Origin: Bifidobacterium vespertilionis
GTDB lineage: Bacteria; Actinomycetota; Actinomycetes; Actinomycetales; Bifidobacteriaceae
Length of the DNA: 64,000 nt
Assembly: GCF_008698145.1 (NCBI RefSeq)
Contig: NZ_RZNZ01000001.1
Location: forward strand, 62,001 to 126,000
Direction of reading: 5' to 3'
Shown here in pieces: positions 39,450 to 48,598 of this stretch. The notes under the pieces are model-generated. The model did not search any database. It was not told the DNA's origin and saw only the letters and a list, made by a program, of their open reading frames with translations. The translations under genes were made by a program, and so were the position numbers. Position 1 is the stretch's first letter. Each line of letters opens with the position of its first letter.

Positions 39450-40106
39450 CTACTCGCGGATGAACCGGTCGATCTGGTCCTGCATGCCCAGCACGATCAG
39501 TTCGTCCGTGCGGTGCATCACGGTGTCCTCATCGCCGTGCCGGAAGGGCAGTCCGGGCGTGATCGCGCCGATCACCGTGATGCCGAACCGCTCGCGCACG
39601 CGCGCCTGGCCCACGGTCTTGTTGACCATGGAGGCGGGCGTGTGGATCTTCACGACCGTGTAGGGGCCCTCGATCTCGATGTAGTCCAGGTAGTCGCCGG
39701 CGATGAGGTGTCCGACGCGCTTGCCGGCGTCGGATTCGGCGCTGATGATGTGCCGCACGCCCATGCGCTGCAGGATGCGCGTATGCTCCTTGGACACCGA
39801 TTTCGCCCAGATGTCCGTGAGCCCCGCGTCGAGCAGGTTGCCGGCGGTGAGCACGGACGCCTCCACGCCGTCGCCGATCGCCACCACCGCCTTCTGGAAG
39901 TCCGAGGCACCGATCTGCTCCACGGCGAGCATGTCTGTCATGTCCGCCTCCACCACGTTGAACACGCTGGACCATCGGGCCACCAGCGTCGGATTCTTGT
40001 CCACGGCGAGCAGATCCTGGCCCAGATCATTGAGGGTCTGCGCGACGGCGCTGCCGAAGCGTCCCAGTCCGACCACCAGCACGCTGTTGGCGTTCGCATT
40101 GGCCAT
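39450..40106 (-). CDS. Potassium uptake regulatory NAD/ATP-binding subunit (KtrA/TrkA type)
   Basis: A cytoplasmic gating ring of a K+ uptake channel. The 218-aa product has an N-terminal RCK domain with a Rossmann motif VVGLGRFGSAVAQTL (residue 10) and the acidic ligand in DLLAVDKNP, followed by an RCK_C (TrkA-C) domain from about residue 140 (KTVGQARVRERFGITVIGA). AAAGG lies before the ATG. It is 76 bp downstream of its membrane partner, on the same strand. Confidence 0.9.
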   Translation of the reverse strand: MANANANSVLVVGLGRFGSAVAQTLNDLGQDLLAVDKNPTLVARWSSVFNVVEADMTDMLAVEQIGASDFQKAVVAIGDGVEASVLTAGNLLDAGLTDIWAKSVSKEHTRILQRMGVRHIISAESDAGKRVGHLIAGDYLDYIEIEGPYTVVKIHTPASMVNKTVGQARVRERFGITVIGAITPGLPFRHGDEDTVMHRTDELIVLGMQDQIDRFIRE

Positions 40107-40182
40107 GTTCCAACCTTTCCTTGTGGTTCTTTCCTTCTGGTTTTCCGTGTCGTTTCCGTCGTCCGTGCCGGTCGAGGCCCGG

Positions 40183-41778
40183 TCAGCCCACGCCGATCGT
40201 CTCCTCCGGGTAGCGGACCACGGACTGCGGTCTGGTCTTGGACGTTGTATAGGCGATCGTCATCGGGCCCAGTCGTCCCACCAGCATAAGGACTGCGAGG
40301 ATGTACAGCGATGCGGGGGAGTCGGGGCTGGCCACGCCCACCGAATAGCCGCCCAGACTGAACGCCGAGCTCGCCTCGAAGATCGCGTCGCCGAACGTGC
40401 ATCCCGTGGCGATGATCAGCGCAATCGCCCCCACGTAGACGGCCATCAGGCAGGTGAAGGCCACGCTGACCGCCATGAGACGCACCTGGCGGGGCAGGCG
40501 GCGATGGAACACCGTGATGTCGCGCTGGTTGAGTAGGGCGGCCCGGCAGATGAGCAGCAGCACGACGAACGTGGTCACGCGGATGCCGCCGCCCGTGGAC
40601 GAGCTGCCGGTGCCGATGAACATCACCGCGCTCATGAACACCTTGGTCTGCTCGCTGACCTGAGGCACCCAGGTGATGTCGAATCCGGCCGATCGGGGCA
40701 TCACGGCGGCGGACAGCGCGTACCGGAAACGCTTGGAATCGTCCGCCCCGGGGAACAGCGTCGCATTGTTCCACTCCGCCGCGAGGAACCACAGCAGCGA
40801 CACCGCCACCACGACGATTGTGGTGACGAGCGTGAGCTTGGTGTGCAGGCTCCAGTGCCGCGGAGACCGGCGGGCGCGGGTGGTGCGGAAGACGTTGAGG
40901 ATCACCGGGAAGCCGATGGTGCCGCAGAACGCGCTGGCCATGATCGGCAGCCCCACGCCCCAGCTGTTGACCACCAGTCCGGTCGCATCCGGCGTGAACC
41001 CGGTGTTGTTGTATGCGGAGACCGCGTAGAACAGGGATTGCCAGACCGTGCGCCCCACCCGGCCGCCGTTGGACCGGTACAGTCCCGGGAACAGGGCGGC
41101 GAACGTGATCGCCTCGATGGCGAAGGTGCTCACGAGCACCACGGTGATGATGCTCTTGACCTCGCTGAGCTTGGTGGCGCCCAGTTCCGTGGCGGTCAGC
41201 AGACGCTGCGACACCTTGATGTGCCGGCTGGTGGCGATGGCGATCATGGAGGCGAAGGTCATGACGCCCAGGCCTCCCAGCTGCACCGCGATGAGGATCA
41301 CGGCCTGTCCGAAGATGGTCCAGTGGACGGCCGTGTTGACCACCGGGATGCCGCAGGTGGACAGTGCCGAGACCGCGGTGAAGATGGCCACATGCGGCGA
41401 TGTGGATCCGAATTCGCGCGAGGAGACCGGCAGCCACAGCAGCAGGGCCACAATGAGAATGAGCGCCAGGAAGTAGCATGCGGACATCTGTCCGGGATGG
41501 GCGAGCATGCCGTCGATCCGGGCGCGCGCGGACACTGGTCCCGGGCCTTCCCTCCGACCGCCGTCGTCGCGCAGGCGCAGCGCGTGCCGCACCCAGTCCG
41601 GAGCGCCCGACTCGGTGGTTCGGCTGGCGTTCGCCATGGCCGAATCGCTCTGCGTGGTGACCAGATCGGAGGTGTCCGCGCGCCGCTTCCAACCGGGCAG
41701 TTTCAGGGTATGGATGAGCCCGCCGCGCGGTCCGCGCGGTTTGCGTCCATACGGTCGTCTGATCCTTCTCGGTTTCAC
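40183..41778 (-). CDS. Potassium uptake membrane subunit (KtrB/TrkH type)
   Basis: The 531-aa product has about ten membrane segments in four P-loop units. The selectivity-filter glycines are visible in STCGIP, NNTGFT, SAGFD and SLGGYS. The N-terminal 95 residues are hydrophilic, Arg-rich and unusual for the family, so the start is uncertain; GTG at 41778 has no clear Shine-Dalgarno, and internal starts are possible. It pairs with the downstream 218-aa RCK protein. Divergent from nadK. Confidence 0.88.
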   Translation of the reverse strand: MKPRRIRRPYGRKPRGPRGGLIHTLKLPGWKRRADTSDLVTTQSDSAMANASRTTESGAPDWVRHALRLRDDGGRREGPGPVSARARIDGMLAHPGQMSACYFLALILIVALLLWLPVSSREFGSTSPHVAIFTAVSALSTCGIPVVNTAVHWTIFGQAVILIAVQLGGLGVMTFASMIAIATSRHIKVSQRLLTATELGATKLSEVKSIITVVLVSTFAIEAITFAALFPGLYRSNGGRVGRTVWQSLFYAVSAYNNTGFTPDATGLVVNSWGVGLPIMASAFCGTIGFPVILNVFRTTRARRSPRHWSLHTKLTLVTTIVVVAVSLLWFLAAEWNNATLFPGADDSKRFRYALSAAVMPRSAGFDITWVPQVSEQTKVFMSAVMFIGTGSSSTGGGIRVTTFVVLLLICRAALLNQRDITVFHRRLPRQVRLMAVSVAFTCLMAVYVGAIALIIATGCTFGDAIFEASSAFSLGGYSVGVASPDSPASLYILAVLMLVGRLGPMTIAYTTSKTRPQSVVRYPEETIGVG

Positions 41779-41872
41779 TATGTGTCGATGATACGCCGTT
41801 TTTTCGCGTTCGGGCCGCTAGGATTGGAACCACATGCGCCAATCGGCGCCCGCCGTCGAAAGGATTTCCCCT

Positions 41873-42841
41873 ATGAGCACACGCCATGCCGTGGTGGTCA
41901 CCCATCAGCGCCTGCGAGCCAGCGGCAACGTCGTCGCGGAGGTTGTGGAGCAGCTGCGCCGTGTGGGGTTCGAGGTGACGATCGTGGACAACCTTTCGGC
42001 CCCGGCGTTCGGCGTGCAGCCGCCCGTGGTCAAGGCGAACACGGAGATCGTGGTGGTGCTGGGCGGCGACGGCACGATCCTGCGCGCCGCCGAGCTGGTG
42101 CACTGCACGCAGGTGCCGATCATCGGCATCAACATGGGACATGTGGGCTTCCTGGCCGAATTCGAGAGCTTCCAGCTGCCCGACGCGATCAGGCGCGTGG
42201 CCGAGCACGACTATTCCGTGGACGAGCGCATGATCGCGCATGTGGACGTGACCCTGCCGGACGGCGGCGGGACGCTGCAGGACTGGGCCCTCAACGACAT
42301 CACCGTGGAGCGCGCCGACCGCGGCAAGATGGTGGAGCTTGGCATCCAGGTCGATGGTGTGGACATGAGTTCCTTCGGCTGCGACGGCGTGATCGTCTCC
42401 ACGCCCACCGGCTCCACCGCCTACGCCTTCTCCGCCGGAGGCCCGATCATCTGGCCGAACGTGCAGGCCCTGCAGCTCGTGCCGATCGCCGCGCACGCGC
42501 TGTTCGCCAGACCGCTGGTGATCGGCGCCGGCTCCACGTTCACCATGGAGGTGCTGGACAACTCCATGTCCGAAGGCTGGATCTGCTGCGACGGCCGCCG
42601 CCAGCGCGTTCTGCCCAAGGGCACGCGCATCGAGGTGCGCCAGTCCCGCGACACGCTGCGGCTCGCCCGCCTGTCCGGCGTGCCGTTCACGAACCGGCTC
42701 GTCACCAAGTTCGATCTGCCCGTGGTGGGCTGGCGCGAGCATGCGCAGCAGGTGCAGTCCGATCATGCGGACCGCGGCGGGCATGGAGACGGGGACTGCG
42801 GCGCGGCCTCCGGCGGACTGGGACTGACGGAGGCGCGCTGA
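41873..42841 (+). CDS. nadK: NAD kinase
   Basis: Phosphorylates NAD to NADP. The 322-aa product has the GGDGT motif (VVLGGDGTILRAAELVH, near residue 65), NMGHVGFLAEF, and the second conserved motif CDGVIVSTPTGSTAYAFSAGGP. The ATG at 41873 has AAAGGA upstream; a longer frame from 41834 lacks a ribosome binding site. The stop overlaps the recN ATG by one base. This nadK-recN order follows tlyA in many Gram-positive bacteria; here potassium genes lie between. Confidence 0.94.
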   Translation: MSTRHAVVVTHQRLRASGNVVAEVVEQLRRVGFEVTIVDNLSAPAFGVQPPVVKANTEIVVVLGGDGTILRAAELVHCTQVPIIGINMGHVGFLAEFESFQLPDAIRRVAEHDYSVDERMIAHVDVTLPDGGGTLQDWALNDITVERADRGKMVELGIQVDGVDMSSFGCDGVIVSTPTGSTAYAFSAGGPIIWPNVQALQLVPIAAHALFARPLVIGAGSTFTMEVLDNSMSEGWICCDGRRQRVLPKGTRIEVRQSRDTLRLARLSGVPFTNRLVTKFDLPVVGWREHAQQVQSDHADRGGHGDGDCGAASGGLGLTEAR

Positions 42842-44673
42842 TGCTCGAGGAACTGGAGATCCGCAATCTGGGGCCCATCCACCATGCGGTGCTGGATTTC
42901 GCGCCCATCCGCCACGCCCTGCTGGACTTCGCGCCGGGCATGACCGCCATCACCGGCGAGACCGGCGCGGGCAAGTCCATGCTGCTCAACGCCATCCGGC
43001 TCATCTCCGGCGCCTCCGCGGATGCGGGACGGATCAGCGCGGGGGCCGACGAGACGCGCGCCCAGGGCATCTTCGCGGTGCTGGACGGCTCCAAGGCCGC
43101 CTCCATCGCCGATGAAGCCGGGTCGGGGCCCCAGGACGGCGAACTGTTCCTCACCCGCTGTGTGCCTGCCAAGGGGCGTTCCAGGGCCATGCTCAACGGC
43201 CATAGTGTGCCCCGGGGTGTGCTTACGGAACTGGCCGGCGAACTGGTGACCATCCACGGGCAGGCCGACCAGCTGCGCATCGCCTCGCCGACCCGCCAGC
43301 GCGAGTTCCTGGACGCCTATGCCGGCGATTCCGCCACGCTGGAGGCCTACCGCACGGCGTGGCGCGAGCTCAAGGCCATGGACGAGAAGCTCGCCAAGCT
43401 GCAGGGGCAGGAGGCCGAGGCCCGCCAACGCGCCGACTATCTCAAGGATGCGATCGCGCGCATCGACAGGGTCGCCCCCGTCTCCGGCGAGGATGAGGAG
43501 CTCAAGGCCAAGCGGGACCGCATTGAGAACGCCGCGGCCATCGCGCAAGGCGTGGGCGGGGCCGTGGCCGCGCTGGATTCCGCGCAGGCCGGCTATGACG
43601 ATGACGGCGGATCGGGCGTCTCCCAGTTGCTCGACCGGGCCGTGCAGTCGCTGCGAGGCATCCGCATGGGCGGCGTGTTCGAGGAGAGCGCCGACCGGCT
43701 CGAGTCGATCGGCGATGAGATCGCCGACGTGGTGCTCTCCCTGACACGGCAGATCGACGAAAGCGAGGACGGGGCCGATCTGGACGCCATCAACGAGCGC
43801 ATCCACGACTTGGACGAACTGCTCCGGCGCTGGGGTCCCACGCTGGACGACGTGCTCGCTTGGCGCGAGCAGGCCGGCATGGAGCTGGAGGATCTGGACG
43901 CCTCTCCGGAGAAGATTGACGAGCTCGGGAAACGGCGGGCCGCGCTGCTCGCCACCGCGGTCAAGGCCGCCGAGGCGCTGCATGGCGCCCGCGTGCGGGC
44001 CGCGAAGGCCCTGGGCCGCAAGGTGAGCGCCGAATTGGAGGATCTGGCCATGGCGGGGGCCGGTCTGGAGGTGAGGGTCGTCTCCCGGCTGGGTGGTCCC
44101 GATGCGCTGGACGCGCACGGCGGCGACGACATCTCCTTCCTGTTCACCCCGTTCCCGGGCTCCCCGCAGCTGCCGATGGGCAAGAGCGCATCGGGCGGCG
44201 AGCTGAGCCGACTGATGCTTGCGCTGGAGCTCGCGGCGGCGGAGCGAAGGGGAACGGACGCACCGCAAGAAGGTGGTGGCAATAAAGCTTCCGGCGAGAA
44301 GAACACCGGCGATGGCACCGGCGCGTCCGGCGACGGACGATCCGGCATGACGTTCATCTTCGACGAGGTGGACGCCGGCGTGGGCGGCAAGGCCGCCGTG
44401 GAGCTGGGCAAGCGTCTCGCCATGCTGGCCCGCAGTGCGCAGGTGATCGTGGTCACCCATCTGGCGCAGGTGGCCTCGTGGGCGGACGCGCAGTTCGTGG
44501 TGAGCAAGGCCGCGGGGAACGCGGGGGAGTCCCGTCCGGCCGGGGTGTCCACCAGCGTATCCCGCGCCGACGGCGACGACCGTGTGCGCGAGATCGCCCG
44601 CATGCTCTCCGGCAGCGAGTCCGAAACGTCGCTCGACCATGCGCGCGAGCTGCTCGCCGAGTCAAAACTGTGA
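42841..44673 (+). CDS. recN: DNA repair protein RecN (SMC-like)
   Basis: Acts in double-strand break repair as an SMC-like ATPase. The 610-aa product has Walker A GETGAGKSMLLNAIR near residue 39, central coiled coils (about 170-360), the signature SASGGELSRLMLALELA, and Walker B TFIFDEVDAGVGGKAAVE. A Gly/Ala/Asn linker interrupts the second ATPase half (about 475-500). Unusually, the first strands contain an in-frame 30-bp tandem duplication (42871-42930), giving GPIHHAVLDF then APIRHALLDF. It overlaps nadK by one base. Confidence 0.93.
   Translation: MLEELEIRNLGPIHHAVLDFAPIRHALLDFAPGMTAITGETGAGKSMLLNAIRLISGASADAGRISAGADETRAQGIFAVLDGSKAASIADEAGSGPQDGELFLTRCVPAKGRSRAMLNGHSVPRGVLTELAGELVTIHGQADQLRIASPTRQREFLDAYAGDSATLEAYRTAWRELKAMDEKLAKLQGQEAEARQRADYLKDAIARIDRVAPVSGEDEELKAKRDRIENAAAIAQGVGGAVAALDSAQAGYDDDGGSGVSQLLDRAVQSLRGIRMGGVFEESADRLESIGDEIADVVLSLTRQIDESEDGADLDAINERIHDLDELLRRWGPTLDDVLAWREQAGMELEDLDASPEKIDELGKRRAALLATAVKAAEALHGARVRAAKALGRKVSAELEDLAMAGAGLEVRVVSRLGGPDALDAHGGDDISFLFTPFPGSPQLPMGKSASGGELSRLMLALELAAAERRGTDAPQEGGGNKASGEKNTGDGTGASGDGRSGMTFIFDEVDAGVGGKAAVELGKRLAMLARSAQVIVVTHLAQVASWADAQFVVSKAAGNAGESRPAGVSTSVSRADGDDRVREIARMLSGSESETSLDHARELLAESKL
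42871..42930 (+). repeat. In-frame 30-bp tandem duplication at the start of recN
   Basis: 42871-42900 and 42901-42930 match at 24 of 30 positions, coding for two similar decapeptides just before the Walker A motif. Most RecN proteins have one such segment at this place. Confidence 0.7.
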
Positions 44674-44701
44674 TCGCCGCAACCCACGGGAAGGAAGAAC
44701 C

Positions 44702-45370
44702 ATGAACGCATCGCAATCCAACGCCGGCAAGGCCGCCATCTTCGATCTGGACGGCACCCTGCTCGACTCCATGGGCGTGTGGGACCAGATCGACATCGAT
44801 TCGCTGGCCAAGCGAGGCATTGATGTGCCGGACGACTACATGATCAAAGTGGGATCCATGCAGTTCCGACAGATCGCCGAATACACGATCGCCCGCTTCG
44901 ACCTCACGGACACGCCCGAGCAGCTGATGGCCGAATGGGATGAAATGGCCCGTGAGGCGTACGGCACCATGGTGGAGGCCAAGCCGCACGCGCGGGAATA
45001 TCTGGAGCATCTCAAGGCCAGCGGCGCCAGGCTCGCCGTGGCCACCTCCCTGCCGCCCGCGCTCCGGGAGCCGGCCATGAGGCACGTGGGCATCTTCGAT
45101 CTGTTCGACGTGATCGTGAGCGTGGACGACGCCAACGACGTGGGCAAGGACCGCCCCGACGTCTACTTGCTCGCCGCCTCCCGTCTGGGCGTGGATCCGC
45201 GCGACTGCACGGTGTTCGAGGACATCCTGATCGGCATCCGCTCCGCCAAGTCCGTGGGCATGTCCGTATGGGCCATGCACGACGACTCCTCGGACCGTGA
45301 TTGGCCCGCCATCTGCGACGAGGCGGACGGGGTGCTGTTCGATTTCTCCGAGGCGCCGCGCACGCTGTAG
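44702..45370 (+). CDS. HAD family phosphatase (beta-phosphoglucomutase-like)
   Basis: The 222-aa product has motif I AAIFDLDGTLLDSMGVW near residue 13, a helical C1 cap (residues about 25-85), motif II in AVATSLPPA, and motif III/IV in CTVFEDILIGIRSAKSVGM. Substrates of this group are small sugar phosphates or nucleotides; no closer call is justified. GGAAGAA precedes the ATG, 28 bases after recN. Confidence 0.85.
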   Translation: MNASQSNAGKAAIFDLDGTLLDSMGVWDQIDIDSLAKRGIDVPDDYMIKVGSMQFRQIAEYTIARFDLTDTPEQLMAEWDEMAREAYGTMVEAKPHAREYLEHLKASGARLAVATSLPPALREPAMRHVGIFDLFDVIVSVDDANDVGKDRPDVYLLAASRLGVDPRDCTVFEDILIGIRSAKSVGMSVWAMHDDSSDRDWPAICDEADGVLFDFSEAPRTL

Positions 45371-45447
45371 CGCGCACGTTGCAGGGCGGGTTGGCGCATG
45401 GCCGAGTGGGCATTCGTGCGTAAGGAAACCGTAAGGGACGCGCTGCG

Positions 45448-45491
45448 GGGAACGGCATCATTTGTTCGCATTGCGTTAGGATGCCGTTCCC
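45448..45491. promoter_or_regulatory. Inverted repeat upstream of the antiporter gene
   Basis: GGGAACGGCAT (45448-45458) pairs perfectly with ATGCCGTTCCC (45481-45491) around a 22-base spacer. It lies about 70 bases before the antiporter ATG, in the 191-bp gap. It may be an operator or a hairpin in the leader; no T-run follows it. Confidence 0.4.
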
Positions 45492-45561
45492 GGACGGCCG
45501 GACGGCGTAAGATTTCCTCGGATAAGGCTGCCCGCACGGGTGCCACAAGGGAGCTAGGGCC

Positions 45562-47622
45562 ATGGGTACTGCGATTCTGGTCACGGAGATTCTGTTCGCC
45601 GTTCTGATTTCCTCCTTCCTGAGTCGTTTCCTGCCCAAGATCTCCACCCCGCTCATCCAAATCGCCTTCGGCATCATCTGGTATTTCACGCCGTCGCTGC
45701 AGAACGTCCAGTTCGAACCGGACATGTTCATGCTGCTGTTCATCGTCCCGCTCTTCTACCTTGAGGCGCGCAACATCGACCGCAAGGCGCTGAGCAAGGA
45801 CATCGGCCTGTCCCTGTCACTGGCCGTGGGACTGGTGCTGGTGACCATGGCCATCAGCGGCGTGGCCCTGCACGAGATCTGGCCCGCCATTCCCATGATG
45901 GCCGCCGTGGCGATGGGAGCGGTGATCAGCCCCACCGACGCCGTGTCCGTGGCCCAGTTGGGCGGCGTGGTGAAGCTCACGCCCAGACAGCAGTCAGTGC
46001 TGCAGAGCGAAAGCCTGCTCAACGATCCGGTGAGCCTGGTCGGCTTCCAGACCATGCTCGTCGCACTGGCGACCGGCAAATTCTCCCCGGTCAGTTTCAG
46101 CAGCCAGGTGCTGGCCAGCTTCGTGCTTGGCACATTGATCGGCGCGGCCGTGGGCCTGCTGTTCGACCGGCTGGTCCTCATGCTGCGCAAGCACAATCTT
46201 GAGGACGTGACCACGCGCATGCTCATGGAGAGCTTCCTGCCGTTCGGCGTGTACCTCATCTCCGAGCACGTGGGCATCTCCGGCCTGCTGGCCGTGGTGG
46301 CCTGCGGCGTGGTCATCACCTTCCCGCGCAAGGGCGTGGGCGGTGATGTGGCCCGCGTCAACCTGGTGTCCAATTCCGTGTGGCACTTCGTCGACTTCAC
46401 GCTCAACGGCACGGTGTTCGTGCTGCTGGGCATCCAGCTGCCCATCGCCATGCGCGCCATCTGGGAGGACCCGCGCGTGAATCTGTGGGCCATGATCGGT
46501 CTGGTGCTGCTGCTCACCGTGCTCACGCTGCTGCTGCGCTTCGTCTGGTGCGCCGCCACGCTGCGTCTGGCCAAGGACACGGTCACCGGCCTGCGCCGCA
46601 AAATGACGCCGGAACGCTGGCATTCGGCCGTGGTCATGACCTTCGGCGGTCCCAAGGGTGCCATTTCGCTGGCCATGGCGTTCACGCTGCCGTATTCGAT
46701 CGACGCCGGGGCCTCGGTTCCCGTGCGCAACATCCTGCTGTTCATCGTGTCCGGGTACATCGTCCTGTCGATCGTGCTCTCCAACGTCATGCTGCCCAAG
46801 CTGTCGCCCAAGCCGGAGGACACCTCCAACGAGGAGTGGTCGAGACGCGATGTGGAGATGCTCCGCCGCACGATCGCCAAGATCGTCGATGCGGACACCG
46901 CCGAAACCCACGCGGCCGTCACACAGGTGCTCAAGGGCTATTACGATCGCATCGAGCGCGTGGAGACGAACATCAACTCCGCCACCTCGCCCAAGGAGGC
47001 CAACGAGTTGCGCGTGCGGACGCTGAAATGGGAGCGCGACTGGCTGCGCGATGCCATCGAATCCCGCGAGAAGGTCCTCAACCCGGACGAGGAGACCAGA
47101 CTGCAGCTGCAGGGCGCGCAGTATCTGCTGGAACACATCGACGGCGTGCTGGAGCGGCTGGATCCGGCCGCGAACGGGCGCGGGCATGGCCTGGGCTTCC
47201 GGATCGCCAAGCTGCGCCGCCGCTTCATGCCGGTCATCCGCCGGTTCTGGGAGGGCATCGCCCAGCGCACGCCCGGTCTCGAGGCCGAACGCACGCGGGC
47301 GATCCGCGCCGTGCAGGTGCCGCTGTACAGCGATGTGATGGAGAAGTTGCAGGACCTGCTGCTGAGCCACGCCTACGATGTGGAGCTCGTGGCCGAGCTG
47401 CTCATCGAGTACCGCAGGGGCCTGAACCAGATCCTGGACACCTCCATGTCCGCCGCGCAGATGGCCGATGCCTCCGCGCTGGAGGCCGCGCGAGCCGATG
47501 CCATGCGCATGGAGATGGACACGATCCGCGAGATGCTGGAAAGCAAGGAGATCACGCGCGAGGACGCCAAGCTCATGCGCGCCAACGTGCATCTGATGCA
47601 GGCCGAAGTGGCGCTGAGCTAA
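45562..47622 (+). CDS. Na+/H+ antiporter, CPA1 family
   Basis: A secondary transporter exchanging Na+ (or K+) for H+. The 686-aa product has about twelve membrane helices in residues 1-415. The conserved CPA1 motifs are PTDAVSVAQLGG and SESLLNDPVSLVGF (ion-binding Asn-Asp). A long cytoplasmic helical region follows (about 420-686), including KWERDWLRDAIESREK. GGGAGC precedes the ATG. It stands alone, followed by a repeat array. Ion preference is not determinable from sequence. Confidence 0.88.
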   Translation: MGTAILVTEILFAVLISSFLSRFLPKISTPLIQIAFGIIWYFTPSLQNVQFEPDMFMLLFIVPLFYLEARNIDRKALSKDIGLSLSLAVGLVLVTMAISGVALHEIWPAIPMMAAVAMGAVISPTDAVSVAQLGGVVKLTPRQQSVLQSESLLNDPVSLVGFQTMLVALATGKFSPVSFSSQVLASFVLGTLIGAAVGLLFDRLVLMLRKHNLEDVTTRMLMESFLPFGVYLISEHVGISGLLAVVACGVVITFPRKGVGGDVARVNLVSNSVWHFVDFTLNGTVFVLLGIQLPIAMRAIWEDPRVNLWAMIGLVLLLTVLTLLLRFVWCAATLRLAKDTVTGLRRKMTPERWHSAVVMTFGGPKGAISLAMAFTLPYSIDAGASVPVRNILLFIVSGYIVLSIVLSNVMLPKLSPKPEDTSNEEWSRRDVEMLRRTIAKIVDADTAETHAAVTQVLKGYYDRIERVETNINSATSPKEANELRVRTLKWERDWLRDAIESREKVLNPDEETRLQLQGAQYLLEHIDGVLERLDPAANGRGHGLGFRIAKLRRRFMPVIRRFWEGIAQRTPGLEAERTRAIRAVQVPLYSDVMEKLQDLLLSHAYDVELVAELLIEYRRGLNQILDTSMSAAQMADASALEAARADAMRMEMDTIREMLESKEITREDAKLMRANVHLMQAEVALS

Positions 47623-48110
47623 GTGGCTCAGTGGCTAAGTGGGCCGGCTGGCGCGCTGGGCCATCCGACACAATGGATCCGCTCATTCTGTGCGCTTCGG
47701 ATGGCAGAATGAGCGAATCGGATGTTTACCGGGGTGGAATTGGGTTGTGCCGCATTGGATCTGCTCATTCTGTACGTTGCCGAAGGCAAAGTGAGCAGAT
47801 CGGATGTCTGGTGGGCTCAGATCGTCAGGGCTCAGATCGTCACCTAGCGCAATAAATCTGCTCATTCTGGATTCCTTGCGCCGTAGAATGAGCGGATCGG
47901 ATGTCTGACGGCACAGAATGAGCGGATTTGATGTTTAGTGGAGGTGAATTGGGCTGTAGCGCATTGGATCTGCTCATTCTGTACGTTGCCGAAGGCAAAG
48001 TGAGCGAATCGGATGACTAGCGGACTTGAATTGCCCTCTGGCGCAATGGATTCGCTCATTCTGCGCCATAAGGGGCACCGGATTGCAACCGCGGCCGCTG
48101 TTATGCAATC
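47623..48110. other. Gene-free interval filled by the family C repeat array
   Basis: No gene is supported between the antiporter and the GntR-type regulator. Nearly all of it is the family C array (47675-48063), and the last bases hold the regulator's promoter. Confidence 0.6.
47675..48063. repeat. Family C tandem hairpin array (GATCTGCTCATTCTG)
   Basis: Forward words GGATCYGCTCATTCTG begin at 47675, 47757, about 47854, 47966 and 48048. Inverted words of the form AGAATGAGCGRATCGGATG lie at about 47705, 47789, 47885, 47914 and 47998. Paired words form hairpins; the gaps between hairpins are also conserved (GGTGAATTGGGCTGT). The clearest unit is 82 bp long. It ends 121 bp before the regulator ATG. 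Confidence 0.85.
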
Positions 48111-48113
48111 AAC

Positions 48114-48155
48114 TTGCACAGTTGCCCCAATCCGTGATACTGTAATGCTATACAG
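48114..48155 (+). promoter_or_regulatory. Promoter and possible autoregulatory operator of the GntR/YtrA-type gene
   Basis: TTGCAC (48114-48119) and GATACT (48136-48141) are candidate -35/-10 boxes with a 16-base spacer. CTGTA-N6-TACAG (48140-48155) is a perfect inverted repeat overlapping the -10 and start region; TGTACA follows at 48157. Regulators of this group often repress their own operon. Autoregulation is inferred. Confidence 0.5.
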
Positions 48156-48184
48156 ATGTACAGGTCAACAGGAGGTGGCGTCGT

Positions 48185-48577
48185 ATGAAAATCACCGTCT
48201 CCGAGACCTCCGGCAAACCGATTTATGAGCAGATCAAGCAGCAGATCCGCGCCGCAGTGCTCAATGGCGACCTGTTGCCGGGCGATCCGCTGCCGTCGCT
48301 GCGCAAGCTCGCCGGTGAGCTGGGCATCTCCATACTCACCATCACGCGCGCCTACAACGAGCTGGCCGAAGACGGCATTCTCGTCAACGTGCAGGGCAAG
48401 GGCACCTTCGTGGCGGATCGCAGCGCCGATCGCATGCGCGAGCAACTCACGGCCCGCGTCGGCGCCACATTGGATGCGGTGTGCGTCGCCGCCAAAACCG
48501 CCGGCATTCCGCTGATCGACCTGCTTGGCATGCTCGAGGATCGGTACAACAGCACGCCGGGGCCGGATTCCAAATAA
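48185..48577 (+). CDS. GntR family transcriptional regulator, YtrA subfamily
   Basis: The 130-aa product has an N-terminal winged helix-turn-helix (PIYEQIKQQIRAAVLNGDL, then LPSLRKLAGELGISILTITRAYNELAEDGIL) and only a short helical C-terminal part (about residues 80-130), typical of YtrA-type regulators. GGAGGTGG precedes the ATG. It is 21 bp upstream of the 2-hydroxyacid dehydrogenase gene, which it may co-regulate. YtrA regulators usually control ABC transporter genes, so this pairing is less usual. Confidence 0.88.
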   Translation: MKITVSETSGKPIYEQIKQQIRAAVLNGDLLPGDPLPSLRKLAGELGISILTITRAYNELAEDGILVNVQGKGTFVADRSADRMREQLTARVGATLDAVCVAAKTAGIPLIDLLGMLEDRYNSTPGPDSK

Positions 48578-48598
48578 CGGCGGCGATAGAATGATCGC

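Noticed and set aside
40843-42840. Long plus-strand upstream extension of recN
   Set aside because: It runs antisense to the potassium transporter gene and then through nadK; the ATG at 42841 overlapping the nadK stop is the proper recN start.
47675-48063. CRISPR array
   Set aside because: Repeats are in both orientations and form hairpins, spacers are conserved rather than unique, and no cas genes are in the window.
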